Shown here in pieces: positions 8,567 to 17,283 of a DNA stretch of 64,000 nt (positions are counted from its first letter, which is position 1; every line of letters starts with the position of its first letter). A program made the position numbers and the translations under genes. The stretch covers positions 8,970,001 through 9,034,000 of the forward strand of contig NZ_JASTWJ010000001.1 in NCBI RefSeq assembly GCF_030499515.1, in the 5' to 3' direction. The notes under the pieces are model-generated. The model was not told the DNA's origin and did no database searches. It saw nothing but the letters and a program-made list of their open reading frames with translations. This DNA comes from Streptomyces sp. DT2A-34 (lineage in GTDB: Bacteria > Actinomycetota > Actinomycetes > Streptomycetales > Streptomycetaceae).

Positions 8567-10144
8567 ATGGCCGCCGTCGACATCAGTCCCGCCGCCGCGC
8601 TTTACCGCAGAGCCCTGTATCCCGGTCCCGCCGCCGTGATCTACGAGGGCCACGAGATCTCCGCGGCCGGGCTCGGCCGTACGGTGCGGGAGTTCGCCGC
8701 CGGGCTGTCCGAGCGCGGGCTGCGGCGCGGAGACCGGATCGCGTACCTCGGCTTCAACAGCACGACCTTCCTGGAGACCCTGTTCGCCGCGGCCCATCTG
8801 GGCGCGGTCTTCGTCCCGGTGAACTTCCGGCTGGCCGCCGACGAGGTCCAGCACATCCTGAACGACTGCGGGGCCCACACCCTGGTCGTCGAGGAGGGGC
8901 ACCGCGAACTCGCCGCGTCCATACGGGCGGACATCCCCGCCCGCAGCCTGCTGCTGGTCGACACCGACCCCGAGTGCCCCGCCACGCAGGAGCCGGGCCC
9001 CGAGTGGACGCCGCTGTCCACGCTGCGTGGCGCGCACCGCCCCGTACGCGAACCCGTCGCCCTGCACGACGGCGACCTCGCGGCCCTGATGTACACCTCG
9101 GGAACCACCGGGCGGCCCAAGGGCGTCATGCTCACCCACGGCAACCTGTGGTGGAACGCGGTCAACGTGGACGCCGTCGTGGACACCCGCGCCGACGACG
9201 TCAACCTGGCCCTCGCCCCGCTGTTCCACATCGGCGGCCTCAACGCCCTGACCCTGCGCACGCTCGTGCGCGGCGGCACCGTGGTCCTGCGCCGGGGCTT
9301 CGACCCCGCACGCTGCCTGGAGGACCTCGTCCAGCACCGGGTGACCACCTTCTTCGCGGTCCCCGCCATGTACACGGCGCTGTCCCGGACGGCCGGGTTC
9401 GCCGAGGCCGACCTGAGCGCCCTGCGCTCCGCGATCGTCGCCGGCGCCCCGGTGCCACCGCAGCTGATCCGGGACTACGCCGCGGTGGGCCTGCTGCTCC
9501 AGCAGGCGTGGGGGCTGACCGAGACGGCCCCGTTCGCGACCTATCTGCCGGCCCGGCTGACGACGGAGAAGACCGGATCGGCCGGGCTCCCGATGCCGTA
9601 CACCGAGATCCGGCTGATCCACCCGGCCACCGGCGCCGAGATCGACGAACCGGACACCCAGGGCGAGATCTGTGTCCGCGGCCCCAACGTGGCCGCCGGC
9701 TACTGGGACAACCCGGACGCCACCCGGGCCGCGTTCGACGACCGGGGCTGGTTCCGCACCGGCGACATCGCCTACCGGGACAAGGACGGCTTCTACTACA
9801 TCGTCGACCGGCTCAAGGACATGATCATCAGCGGCGGCGAGAACGTCTACCCCGCGGAGGTCGAACGGGTCCTCGTGGAGCACCCGGACATCCTGGAGGC
9901 CGCCGTCGTCGGCGTCCCGGACCCCAAGTGGGGCGAGACCGTCCTGGCCGTCCTGACCTGCACGCCCGGCGCGGAGCCCACGGTCGAGGAGGTACGCGAG
10001 TTCACCGGCCGCCACCTGGCCCGCTACAAGCTGCCCACCAGAGTGCAGGTCGTCGAACGGCTGCCGCGCAACGGCAGCGGCAAGCTGGACAAGCCCGAAC
10101 TGCGCCGCTGGGTGACCGCACAGTCGACCGTCCCCACCGCCTGA
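8567..10144 (+). CDS. Acyl-CoA ligase (AMP-forming)
   Basis: A 525-residue ANL-superfamily ligase. Visible motifs are the P-loop [12 protein letters not shown] near residue 180, QAWGLTE near 315, the WFRTGDIAY aspartate near 400, the hinge DRLKDMIISGGENVYP near 415-430 and the C-terminal lysine in NGSGKLDK near 508. It would make a CoA thioester of a carboxylic acid. Since the neighbouring genes degrade free phenylpropanoid acids, it may act on a side-chain acid or on the cleaved aliphatic product; the substrate is not visible. It follows an AAGGAG site in the same operon. Confidence 0.85.
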   Translation: MAAVDISPAAALYRRALYPGPAAVIYEGHEISAAGLGRTVREFAAGLSERGLRRGDRIAYLGFNSTTFLETLFAAAHLGAVFVPVNFRLAADEVQHILNDCGAHTLVVEEGHRELAASIRADIPARSLLLVDTDPECPATQEPGPEWTPLSTLRGAHRPVREPVALHDGDLAALMYTSGTTGRPKGVMLTHGNLWWNAVNVDAVVDTRADDVNLALAPLFHIGGLNALTLRTLVRGGTVVLRRGFDPARCLEDLVQHRVTTFFAVPAMYTALSRTAGFAEADLSALRSAIVAGAPVPPQLIRDYAAVGLLLQQAWGLTETAPFATYLPARLTTEKTGSAGLPMPYTEIRLIHPATGAEIDEPDTQGEICVRGPNVAAGYWDNPDATRAAFDDRGWFRTGDIAYRDKDGFYYIVDRLKDMIISGGENVYPAEVERVLVEHPDILEAAVVGVPDPKWGETVLAVLTCTPGAEPTVEEVREFTGRHLARYKLPTRVQVVERLPRNGSGKLDKPELRRWVTAQSTVPTA

Positions 10145-10207
10145 CACCACAGCCCCGGCACACCGGTGCCGGGGCCTCCTCCGACCCACGACCTCAGGAG
10201 CGGCGCC

Positions 10208-10699
10208 GTGGCCCCTCTCTCCGATACCGCTCTCTCCGATGCCGCGCCGATGCCTCCGGTGCCCGCCCTCGACGGCGGCTGGGCCCTGAGGCCGATCGGC
10301 GCACCGTCCGGCCCGGCCGTGCACAGGTACACGGCCTCCTGTGGCGACGGGCCGGAGGAATTCCCCGTGCGCGTCCAGCGCGTCTGGCAGCACCCGCTGC
10401 GGGCCGCCTACCCCATGGGCGCGCACGACGTCGCCGTATGGCTCGACCGGTCCGCGCCGGACTCCGCCGCCGGCCTGCTGCGTGCGCTCACCCCCGCCCT
10501 GTTCGCCGCCGACCCGCGCTGTCGTCGTGTCGTCGCCGCGCCGGACGAGGACGACCTGCGCACTCAGCGCATCCTGGAGGACGGCGGCTTCCGCCGGATC
10601 GCCGAGGCGGACCTGCCCGGCGGCCCGGTCGTGCTGTTCGCGGCCGAACCCCCCGGCATCGCCGGGCTGTCCACCGCGCTGGACGACATGCCCCACTAG
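10208..10699 (+). CDS. GNAT-like acyltransferase-family protein
   Basis: A 163-residue protein with GTG start behind CAGGAG. The C-terminal half shows a degenerate GNAT pattern: a strand AHDVAVWLDR, helix, then DPRCRRVVAAPDEDDLRTQR-type segments and a final LEDGGFRRIAEAD strand. This resembles the acetyltransferase domains near siderophore genes more than classical GNATs. No acetyl-CoA pyrophosphate loop (Q/RxxGxG/A) is clear. It is the last gene before a strong hairpin terminator. Its function in the catabolic operon is unknown. Confidence 0.55.
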   Translation: MAPLSDTALSDAAPMPPVPALDGGWALRPIGAPSGPAVHRYTASCGDGPEEFPVRVQRVWQHPLRAAYPMGAHDVAVWLDRSAPDSAAGLLRALTPALFAADPRCRRVVAAPDEDDLRTQRILEDGGFRRIAEADLPGGPVVLFAAEPPGIAGLSTALDDMPH

Positions 10700-10735
10700 G
10701 GGGTGTTCTGTAAGTCCCGCAACGAGCCCCCTGCC

Positions 10736-10781
10736 GCAGCGGGCCGGAAGCCGTGACCCACCTCGGCTTCCGGCCCGCTGC
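10736..10781 (+). terminator. Strong stem-loop terminator after the upper operon
   Basis: A perfect 18-bp inverted repeat (10736-10753 and 10764-10781, loop 10 nt) lies 36 bp after the GNAT stop. There is no T-run, as is common in Streptomyces. It splits the cluster into an upper dioxygenase operon and a lower mhp operon. Confidence 0.75.
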
Positions 10782-10863
10782 CGTGTGCGGGGGCGAGACC
10801 CTTCGTGCTGCCCAGCGGCACACCCGCTAGGGGAGGTCGGCGGCACCGGGCGACGGTTGACGT

Positions 10864-11865
10864 GTGCTTGCTGCAACCGCCATTTCCCAGAGCGCCACCG
10901 ACCCGCTGTCGGGGCTGGTGCTGCGCGACATACCCGAACCGGCCCAGCGGCCCGGCTGGTCACGCGTCCGCGTGGTGGCCTCGTCGCTGAACATGCACGA
11001 CCTGTGGACGCTGAGGGGGGTGGGACACCCCCCTGACCGGCTGCCGATCGTCCTCGGCTGCGACGCGGCCGGCTACGACGAGGACGGCAACGAGGTCATC
11101 GTCCACCCCGTGATCGGCGACCCCGACGCGGGCGGCGGCGACGAGACCCTCGACCCGGACCGCGCGCTGCTGTCCGAGCGGCACGACGGGGCGTTCGCGG
11201 AGTACCTGATCGTCCCCACCCGCAACCTGGTGCCCAAGCCGGCCTGGCTCTCCTTCGACGAGGCCGCCTGCCTGTCGGTCGCCTGGACCACCGCCTACCG
11301 CATGCTGTTCACCCAGGCCCTCATCACCCCCGGCGACCGGGTGCTCGTGCAGGGCGCGGGCGGCGGTGTCGCCTCCGCCGCGATCCGGCTCGCGGTGGCC
11401 GCCGGCGCCGTCGTCTACGCCACCAGCCGCAGCGCCGACAAGCGCGCGGAGGCCGTCTCCTGGGGCGCCCGCGACGCCGTGGCCCCCGGCGAGCGGCTGC
11501 CCGAACGGGTGGACGTGGTCATCGAGACGGTCGGCGAGGCGACCTGGGCGCACTCGCTGAAGGCGCTGCGCCCCGGCGGCACGGTCGTCATCGCGGGTGC
11601 GACCAGCGGCACGAACCCGCCGGCCGACCTCGGCCGGATCTTCTACCTCCAGCAGCGCATCCTCGGCTCGACCGGCGCCACCCGCCCCGAACTGGTCGCG
11701 CTGCTGCGCCTGATGGAGGCCACGGGTGTCCGCCCGGTCATCGACCGCACGCTTCCGCTCACCGAGATCCACAAGGGCTTCCAGCTCATGATCGACGGCG
11801 CTCTCACCGGGAAGCTCGTCATCCACCCGTCGGGCTCGGCCCGCCCGGAAGCCCGCCAGAAGTAG
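10864..11865 (+). CDS. Zinc-type alcohol dehydrogenase / quinone oxidoreductase family protein
   Basis: A 333-residue MDR protein with a GroES-like N-terminal domain (ending in LPIVLGCDAAGYDEDGNEVI) and a Rossmann domain with the cofactor motif VLVQGAGGGVASAAIRLA near residues 160-177. Structural zinc cysteines are absent, so it is nearer to the QOR/enoyl reductase branch. It heads the lower operon, 9 bp before mhpB. A role in reducing an aromatic side chain or an unsaturated intermediate is possible but inferred. The start at GTG 10864 is not well supported by a ribosome binding site. Confidence 0.75.
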   Translation: MLAATAISQSATDPLSGLVLRDIPEPAQRPGWSRVRVVASSLNMHDLWTLRGVGHPPDRLPIVLGCDAAGYDEDGNEVIVHPVIGDPDAGGGDETLDPDRALLSERHDGAFAEYLIVPTRNLVPKPAWLSFDEAACLSVAWTTAYRMLFTQALITPGDRVLVQGAGGGVASAAIRLAVAAGAVVYATSRSADKRAEAVSWGARDAVAPGERLPERVDVVIETVGEATWAHSLKALRPGGTVVIAGATSGTNPPADLGRIFYLQQRILGSTGATRPELVALLRLMEATGVRPVIDRTLPLTEIHKGFQLMIDGALTGKLVIHPSGSARPEARQK

Positions 11866-11874
11866 GGAACGACC

Positions 11875-12813
11875 ATGACCGCAGCAGCCGTAGGGCTGTC
11901 CCACTCACCTCTCATCGGCAAGAACGACCCAGCCCCCGACGTCCTGGCCCGCGTAGACGAAGCGGTCGAGAGCGCCCGGGAGTTCATCCGCGCCTACGAC
12001 CCGGAGCTGGTCGTCCTCTACGCCCCCGACCACTACAACGGCTTCTTCTACAAGGAGATGCCGCCGTTCTGCCTGGCCACCGAGGCCCACGCGGTGGGTG
12101 ACTTCGGCACTTCGACGGGCCCGCTGTCGGTCGACACCGCCGCCGCGAAGGCGCTGGCCCAGGGCACCCTCGACCGGGGGATCGACCTCACCGTCTCGGC
12201 CCGGATGACCGTCGACCACGGCTTCGCCCAGCCTCTGGAAGTGCTCTTCGGCGGGATCGACCGGGTGCCGGTGGTGCCCGTCTTCGTCAACGGTGTGGCC
12301 ACGCCGCTCGGCCCCGTCGCCCGCATCCGGGCGCTCGGCACCGCGCTCGGCGAGGCCGCCGCCGAACTCGACCGCAGAACGCTGTTCCTGGCCTCCGGCG
12401 GGCTCTCCCACGACCCGCCCGTACCGGTCCTGGACGGTGCGCCCCCCAGGGTCGCCGACGCGCTCATCGAAGGCCACCCGCCGACCCCCGAGCAGCGCGC
12501 CAAGGGCGAGCAGCGGGTGGTCCGGGCGGGCCAGGAGTACGCCGCCGGCACGAGCTCGATGATCCCGATCAACCCCGCCTGGGACAATCGGCTCCTCGAC
12601 CACCTGGAGAAGGGCGAACTCACGGAGTTCGACTCCTGGACCGTGGCGCAGATGGCCGCGGAGGGCGGCGGCTCCGCCCACGAGGTCCGCTCCTGGATCG
12701 CCGCCTTCGCCTCGCTCGCGGCCACCGGGCCGTACGAGATGACCTCCCGCTTCTACGAGGCGATCCCCGCGTGGATCGCCGGATTCGCCGTGGCCACGGC
12801 GCAGGGGAGGTGA
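11875..12813 (+). CDS. mhpB: 3-(2,3-dihydroxyphenyl)propionate 1,2-dioxygenase (type III extradiol, LigB family)
   Basis: A 312-residue protein closely resembling E. coli MhpB along its length: LSHSPLIG at residues 8-15 with the iron ligand H10, LYAPDHYNGFFY near 45-56, MPPFCL, VDHGFAQPLE near 115-124 with the second catalytic histidine, and LASGGLSHDPPVP near 175. It would open the catechol ring of 2,3-dihydroxyphenylpropionate between C1 and C2. This is the best single indicator of the pathway's substrate, because this branch of the family is selective for carboxyethyl or carboxyethenyl catechols. Confidence 0.93.
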   Translation: MTAAAVGLSHSPLIGKNDPAPDVLARVDEAVESAREFIRAYDPELVVLYAPDHYNGFFYKEMPPFCLATEAHAVGDFGTSTGPLSVDTAAAKALAQGTLDRGIDLTVSARMTVDHGFAQPLEVLFGGIDRVPVVPVFVNGVATPLGPVARIRALGTALGEAAAELDRRTLFLASGGLSHDPPVPVLDGAPPRVADALIEGHPPTPEQRAKGEQRVVRAGQEYAAGTSSMIPINPAWDNRLLDHLEKGELTEFDSWTVAQMAAEGGGSAHEVRSWIAAFASLAATGPYEMTSRFYEAIPAWIAGFAVATAQGR

Positions 12814-12818
12814 CCGGC

Positions 12819-13631
12819 ATGACAGTCGACCAGAACGCGGTCGCGCAGGCCGCCGCCCGGCTGATCGCCGCTTCGGACGAGGGCCGTCCCGTCGCCCCGG
12901 TCCGCGACCTGCTGGGCGAACAGGACATCGACGCCGCCTACGCCGTCCAGCAGGAGCTGACCCGGCGCAGGCTGGCCGCCGGCGCGGTCGTCGTCGGCCG
13001 CAAGATCGGCCTCACCTCGCCCGCCGTGCAGCGCCAACTCGGCGTCGACCAGCCGGACTTCGGCGTCCTCTTCGCCGACATGGACGTCTCGGCCGAGGCG
13101 GAGGTCCCCTCCGCGCGGCTGCTCCAGCCGAAAGCCGAGGCCGAGATCGCGTTCGTGCTGGGGGAGGACCTGGCCGACGGTGAACTCGACGCCGCCCGGA
13201 TCCGCGCCGCCGTGGAGTACGCCGTCGCGGCCATCGAGATCGTGGACAGCCGGGTCGCCGACTGGGACATCCGGCTCACCGACACCATCGCGGACAACGC
13301 CTCCAGCGGCCTGTACGTCCTGGCCGACCGCCGTCTCACCCTCGACGCGTTCGAGCCGCGCGAGGTCACCATGCGGATGTACGCCGACGGCGAGCCGGTC
13401 TCCGAGGGCGCGGGCTCCGCCTGCCTCGGCGACCCGCTCAACGCCCTGGCCTGGCTCGCCCGCACGGCCCAGGCGTACGGCGACCCGTTGCGGGCCGGGC
13501 AGGTCGTCCTGTCGGGGGCGCTGGGCCCGATGGTCCCGGCACCGCCCGGCAGCCGTATCCACGCCGAGATCGGACCGTTGGGCGCGGTCACCGCCGCATT
13601 CTCCGAGAAGATCGAGAAGAGGGACGTGTGA
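12819..13631 (+). CDS. mhpD: 2-keto-4-pentenoate hydratase
   Basis: A 270-residue member of the fumarylacetoacetate-hydrolase-like hydratases, the normal length for MhpD. Motifs include [20 protein letters not shown] near residues 62-82, [15 protein letters not shown] near 105 (acidic metal ligands) and [12 protein letters not shown]. It adds water to 2-hydroxypenta-2,4-dienoate to give 4-hydroxy-2-oxovalerate. A GGGGAGG site is 9 bp upstream of the ATG. Confidence 0.92.
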   Translation: MTVDQNAVAQAAARLIAASDEGRPVAPVRDLLGEQDIDAAYAVQQELTRRRLAAGAVVVGRKIGLTSPAVQRQLGVDQPDFGVLFADMDVSAEAEVPSARLLQPKAEAEIAFVLGEDLADGELDAARIRAAVEYAVAAIEIVDSRVADWDIRLTDTIADNASSGLYVLADRRLTLDAFEPREVTMRMYADGEPVSEGAGSACLGDPLNALAWLARTAQAYGDPLRAGQVVLSGALGPMVPAPPGSRIHAEIGPLGAVTAAFSEKIEKRDV

Positions 13632-14578
13632 ACAGAACCAAGGCCGCCGTCATCGGGTCCGGCAACATCGGCACCGACCTGATGATCAAGATCCTGCGCC
13701 TGTCGGACACCCTGGAGATGGGCGCCATGGTCGGCATCGACCCGGCCTCCGACGGGCTCGCCCGCGCCGCCCGACTGGGGGTCCCCACCACCCACGAGGG
13801 CGTCGACGGCCTCATCGCACTGCCCGGCTTCGCCGACATCGACATCGTCTTCGACGCCACCTCGGCCAAGGCACACCTCGCCAACGCCGCCAAGCTGGCG
13901 CCGTACGGCAAGCGGCTCATCGACCTGACCCCTGCCGCGATCGGCCCGTTCGTCGTGCCGCCGGTCAACGGGGACGCCCACCTCGACGCCCCGAACGTCA
14001 ACATGGTGACGTGCGGAGGCCAGGCCACCATCCCCATGGTGGCGGCCGTCTCGGCGGTGACCCCGGTCCACTACGCGGAGATCGTGGCCTCGATCGCCTC
14101 CCGGTCGGCCGGCCCCGGTACCCGGGCCAACATCGACGAGTTCACCGAGACCACCTCCCACGCCATCGAGACCGTCGGCGGCGCGGCCCGCGGCAAGGCG
14201 ATCATCGTCCTCAACCCGGCGGAGCCGCCGCTCATCATGCGGGACACGGTGTTCTGCCTCATCGGGGAGGCCGACCACGACGCCGTCCGCGAGTCGATCG
14301 CGGCCATGGCGGAGCGCGTCGCCCGCTACGTCCCCGGCTACCGGCTCAAGCAGGAGGTGCAGTTCACCCCGGTGGACCCCACCGAACCGGTGCACACCCT
14401 GCTGCCGCCGGACGCCGGCCCCGCCGTCACCCGGGTCTCGGTGTTCCTCGAAGTCGAGGGCGCCGCCCACTACCTGCCCGCCTACGCCGGAAACCTCGAC
14501 ATCATGACGTCCGCCGCCCTCCAGGTCGCCGAGTCCATCGCCCGGCGCGACGCAGCCCTCGCGGAGGCCCGCCCATGA
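13628..14578 (+). CDS. mhpF: Acetaldehyde dehydrogenase (acylating)
   Basis: A 316-residue enzyme with the Rossmann motif [18 protein letters not shown] at residues 5-22 and the catalytic cysteine in [14 protein letters not shown] near residue 125. It converts acetaldehyde plus CoA to acetyl-CoA with NAD, in a channelling complex with the aldolase encoded next. Its GTG start overlaps the hydratase stop (GTGA), and its stop overlaps the aldolase ATG. Confidence 0.93.
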   Translation: MNRTKAAVIGSGNIGTDLMIKILRLSDTLEMGAMVGIDPASDGLARAARLGVPTTHEGVDGLIALPGFADIDIVFDATSAKAHLANAAKLAPYGKRLIDLTPAAIGPFVVPPVNGDAHLDAPNVNMVTCGGQATIPMVAAVSAVTPVHYAEIVASIASRSAGPGTRANIDEFTETTSHAIETVGGAARGKAIIVLNPAEPPLIMRDTVFCLIGEADHDAVRESIAAMAERVARYVPGYRLKQEVQFTPVDPTEPVHTLLPPDAGPAVTRVSVFLEVEGAAHYLPAYAGNLDIMTSAALQVAESIARRDAALAEARP

Positions 14579-15591
14579 CCCGCAAGCTGTACATCCAGGA
14601 CGTCACCCTGCGCGACGGCATGCACGCCATCCGGCACCGCATCGACCCGGCCGACGTCGGCCGCATCGCCGCCGCCCTCGACGCCGCCGGGGTCGACGCG
14701 ATCGAGGTCGCCCACGGCGACGGCCTGGCCGGAGGCTCCGTCAACTACGGGCCGGGCAGCCACACCGACTGGGAGTGGATCGAGGCCGCCGCCGCACACC
14801 TCACCCGCGCCACCCTCACCACCCTTCTCCTGCCCGGCATCGGCACCATCGCCGAACTGGAGCGCGCGTACGCCCTCGGCGTCCGCTCGGTGCGCATCGC
14901 CACCCACTGCACCGAGGCCGACATCTCCGCGCAGCACATCGCCAAGGCCCGCGACCTCGGCATGGACGTCTCCGGCTTCCTGATGATGAGCCACATGGCC
15001 CCGGCCGCCGAACTCGCCGCCCAGGCCCGGCTGATGGAGTCCTACGGCGCCGCCTGCGTGTACGTCACCGACTCCGGCGGCCGACTCACCCTGGACGGCG
15101 TGCGCGAGCGGGTCCGGGCCTACCGCGACGTCCTGGACCCCGCCACCGAGGTCGGCATCCACGCGCACGAGAACCTCTCCCTCTCGGTCGCCAACAGCGT
15201 GATCGCCGTCCAGGAGGGCGTCACCCGGGTCGATGCCTCCCTCGCGGGCCAGGGCGCCGGCGCGGGCAACTGCCCCATCGAGGCGTTCATCGCGGTCGCC
15301 AACCTCCAGGACTGGAAACACGGCTGCGACCTGTTCGCCCTCCAGGACGCCGCCGACGACCTCGTACGGCCGCTACGGGACCGCCCCGTCCAGGTCGACC
15401 GGGAGACGCTCACCCTCGGCTACGCGGGCGCGTACTCCTCGTTCCTGCGCCACGCCGAGGCCGCCGCCGAGCGGTACGGGGTCGACGCCCGCACGCTGCT
15501 CCTCGAGGTCGGCCGGCGGGGGCTCGTCGGCGGCCAGGAGGACATGATCGTCGACATCGCGCTCGACCTGGTGGCCGGCGAGAGCGGCTGA
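14575..15591 (+). CDS. mhpE: 4-hydroxy-2-oxovalerate aldolase
   Basis: A 338-residue DRE-TIM aldolase with the signature [13 protein letters not shown] near residues 8-20, [13 protein letters not shown] near 40-52 and the metal-binding H-A-H-E motif ([14 protein letters not shown]) near residues 195-208. It splits 4-hydroxy-2-oxovalerate to pyruvate and acetaldehyde. It is the last enzyme of the lower operon and is followed by a strong terminator. Confidence 0.93.
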   Translation: MTRKLYIQDVTLRDGMHAIRHRIDPADVGRIAAALDAAGVDAIEVAHGDGLAGGSVNYGPGSHTDWEWIEAAAAHLTRATLTTLLLPGIGTIAELERAYALGVRSVRIATHCTEADISAQHIAKARDLGMDVSGFLMMSHMAPAAELAAQARLMESYGAACVYVTDSGGRLTLDGVRERVRAYRDVLDPATEVGIHAHENLSLSVANSVIAVQEGVTRVDASLAGQGAGAGNCPIEAFIAVANLQDWKHGCDLFALQDAADDLVRPLRDRPVQVDRETLTLGYAGAYSSFLRHAEAAAERYGVDARTLLLEVGRRGLVGGQEDMIVDIALDLVAGESG

Positions 15592-15598
15592 CGAACCG

Positions 15599-15660
15599 TC
15601 CGCGTACTTCATCCGTCCTTCATCCGTCCCGCTCGCTGCGAGGCGGATGAAGTACGCGGA
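15599..15660 (+). terminator. Terminator of the mhp operon
   Basis: Perfect 17-bp arms (15599-15615 and 15644-15660) flank a 28-nt loop with its own inner repeat, followed by an A-rich tract. It begins 7 bp after the aldolase stop. The symmetry would also stop transcripts on the other strand. Confidence 0.75.
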
Positions 15661-15792
15661 AAAACTTGCGTATTACAGGCGTTCATATCGGCGCATCGCG
15701 GGTGCCGGGCCTCCGTGCCACGAGGCGGCACGACGATGCGCCGACCGGTTTCCGGCCACTTACAGTCCCCCGCACAGACCCCACTGTGGTCC

Positions 15793-15809
15793 GGATCACG
15801 TCATGATCC
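15793..15809. promoter_or_regulatory. Candidate operator before the transporter gene
   Basis: The palindrome GGATCA-CGTCA-TGATCC lies 25 bp before the MFS start codon, overlapping where its mRNA leader should begin. It differs from the palindromes by the IclR gene, so it may bind another regulator. Confidence 0.35.
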
Positions 15810-15834
15810 GGGCCGATCGGAGGTGAGCCGCTCC

Positions 15835-17175
15835 ATGTCCGAGACCCGCCACGACGAAGCAGCCGTCGGCACCGTCCCCGCCCCCGAACCACCGCCCGAG
15901 GCCAGGAAGAACGTCTCCCGCGTCGCCGCCGCGAGCCTCATCGGCACCACCATCGAGTACTACGACTTCGCCGTGTACGGCACGGCCGCGGCGCTCGTCC
16001 TGGGCCCGGCCTTCTTCCCGTCCGGCAACTCCACCATGTCGACCCTGGCGGCGTTCCTCACCTTCGCCGCCGCCTTCCTCGCCCGCCCCGTCGGCGTCGT
16101 GCTGTTCGGGACGATCGGCGACCGGCTCGGCCGCAAACGGGCCCTGGTGCTCTCCCTGATCCTCATGGGGGTGGCCACCGTCGGCCTCGGGCTGCTGCCG
16201 ACCTACGACACGGTGGGCTTCCTCGCCCCGGTGCTCCTGGTCGCGCTCCGGCTCCTCCAGGGCGTGAGCATGGGCGGCGAGTGGGGCGGCGCCGTGCTCC
16301 TCGCCGCCGAGCACGCCCCGCCGGGGCGCAGAGCGGTGTACGCGTCCGTACCCCAGATAGGCCCGCTGCTGGGCTTCCTGCTCTCCAGCGCCGTCATCCT
16401 GCCCACGATGGGGATCTTCGGCCGGGAGGCCTTCGCCGACTGGGCCTGGCGGGTGCCGTTCCTCCTCAGCACGCTGCTCATCGCCGTCGGATTCTGGGTG
16501 CGCACCCGTGTCGAGGAGTCCCCGGTGTTCGACAAGCCGGCCACGGCCCGCCCGTCCGCCCCGCGCTTTCCGCTGGGCGCCCTGGTCAGGGAGTACCCGG
16601 GGCGGCTCTTGCTCGGCGTCGGTGCGGCGGTGGGCGGCTCGGCCGTCTACTACCTGGTGATCGTCTACAGCCTGTCGTACGGCCCGAAGGCGCTCGGCAT
16701 CTCCCAGAACACGATGCTGGCGGCCGCCAGCGTGGCCGCCGCTGCCGCCGCGGCCGTGACGATCCCGGTCGCCCGGCTGGCCGACCGGGTGGGCCGACGG
16801 CCGGTGATCCTCGCCGGGGCCGCCGGGTCCGTGCTGTGGGTGCTGCCCATGTTCGGCTCCCTGAGCACCGGCGACGGGCTCCTCATCGGCGGGGCCTTCA
16901 CGGTCGGACTGCTCCTGCTGATCCTGATGTTCGGCCCGATGGCGGCCTTCCTGCCCGAACTGTTCCCGGCCCGCCTGCGCTACACGGGAGCCTCGGCGAC
17001 CTTCATCCTCGCCAACACCCTCGGCGGCGGCTTCGCCCCCCTGGTCGCGACGTGGCTGACCTCGAACTGGCAGTCACCGCTCGTCCTGGGCGCCTACGCG
17101 GGCACCCTCTGCCTGATCAGCCTGGCCTGCGTGCTCGCCCTGCCCGAGACCCGCGACCACGACTTCACCGCCTGA
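15835..17175 (+). CDS. MFS transporter, metabolite:H+ symporter type
   Basis: A 446-residue protein with about 12 hydrophobic segments and the motifs of the MHS/ShiA-KgtP-ProP branch: an N-terminal TTIEYYDFAVYG, loop 2-3 motif GDRLGRKRAL near residue 98, LLQGVSMGGEWGGAVLLAAE near 140-160, and a second-half ADRVGRRPVI. Members import aromatic or dicarboxylic acids with protons. Its position after mhpE suggests uptake of the phenylpropanoid substrate. A GGAGGTGA site precedes ATG 15835. Confidence 0.85.
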   Translation: MSETRHDEAAVGTVPAPEPPPEARKNVSRVAAASLIGTTIEYYDFAVYGTAAALVLGPAFFPSGNSTMSTLAAFLTFAAAFLARPVGVVLFGTIGDRLGRKRALVLSLILMGVATVGLGLLPTYDTVGFLAPVLLVALRLLQGVSMGGEWGGAVLLAAEHAPPGRRAVYASVPQIGPLLGFLLSSAVILPTMGIFGREAFADWAWRVPFLLSTLLIAVGFWVRTRVEESPVFDKPATARPSAPRFPLGALVREYPGRLLLGVGAAVGGSAVYYLVIVYSLSYGPKALGISQNTMLAAASVAAAAAAAVTIPVARLADRVGRRPVILAGAAGSVLWVLPMFGSLSTGDGLLIGGAFTVGLLLLILMFGPMAAFLPELFPARLRYTGASATFILANTLGGGFAPLVATWLTSNWQSPLVLGAYAGTLCLISLACVLALPETRDHDFTA

Positions 17176-17195
17176 CCGACCGAGAAGGAGACACC

Positions 17196-17227
17196 GATGC
17201 CCGGCGCCGTCGATGGCGCCGGGCATC
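17196..17227. terminator. Bidirectional terminator between MFS and P450 genes, with an embedded mini-ORF
   Basis: Perfect 13-bp arms GATGCCCGGCGCC and GGCGCCGGGCATC (17196-17208 and 17215-17227) with a 6-nt loop sit between convergent genes. The ATG at 17197 lies behind an AAGGAG site and opens an 11-codon ORF lying wholly in the stem-loop, ending at the TGA at 17230-17232. It looks like the relic start of a lost gene. Confidence 0.65.
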
Positions 17228-17283
17228 GGTGATAGGGCGGCGGCCCCGGTACGGCGTGACCCGGACTCGCCGGAGCCCCGAGG

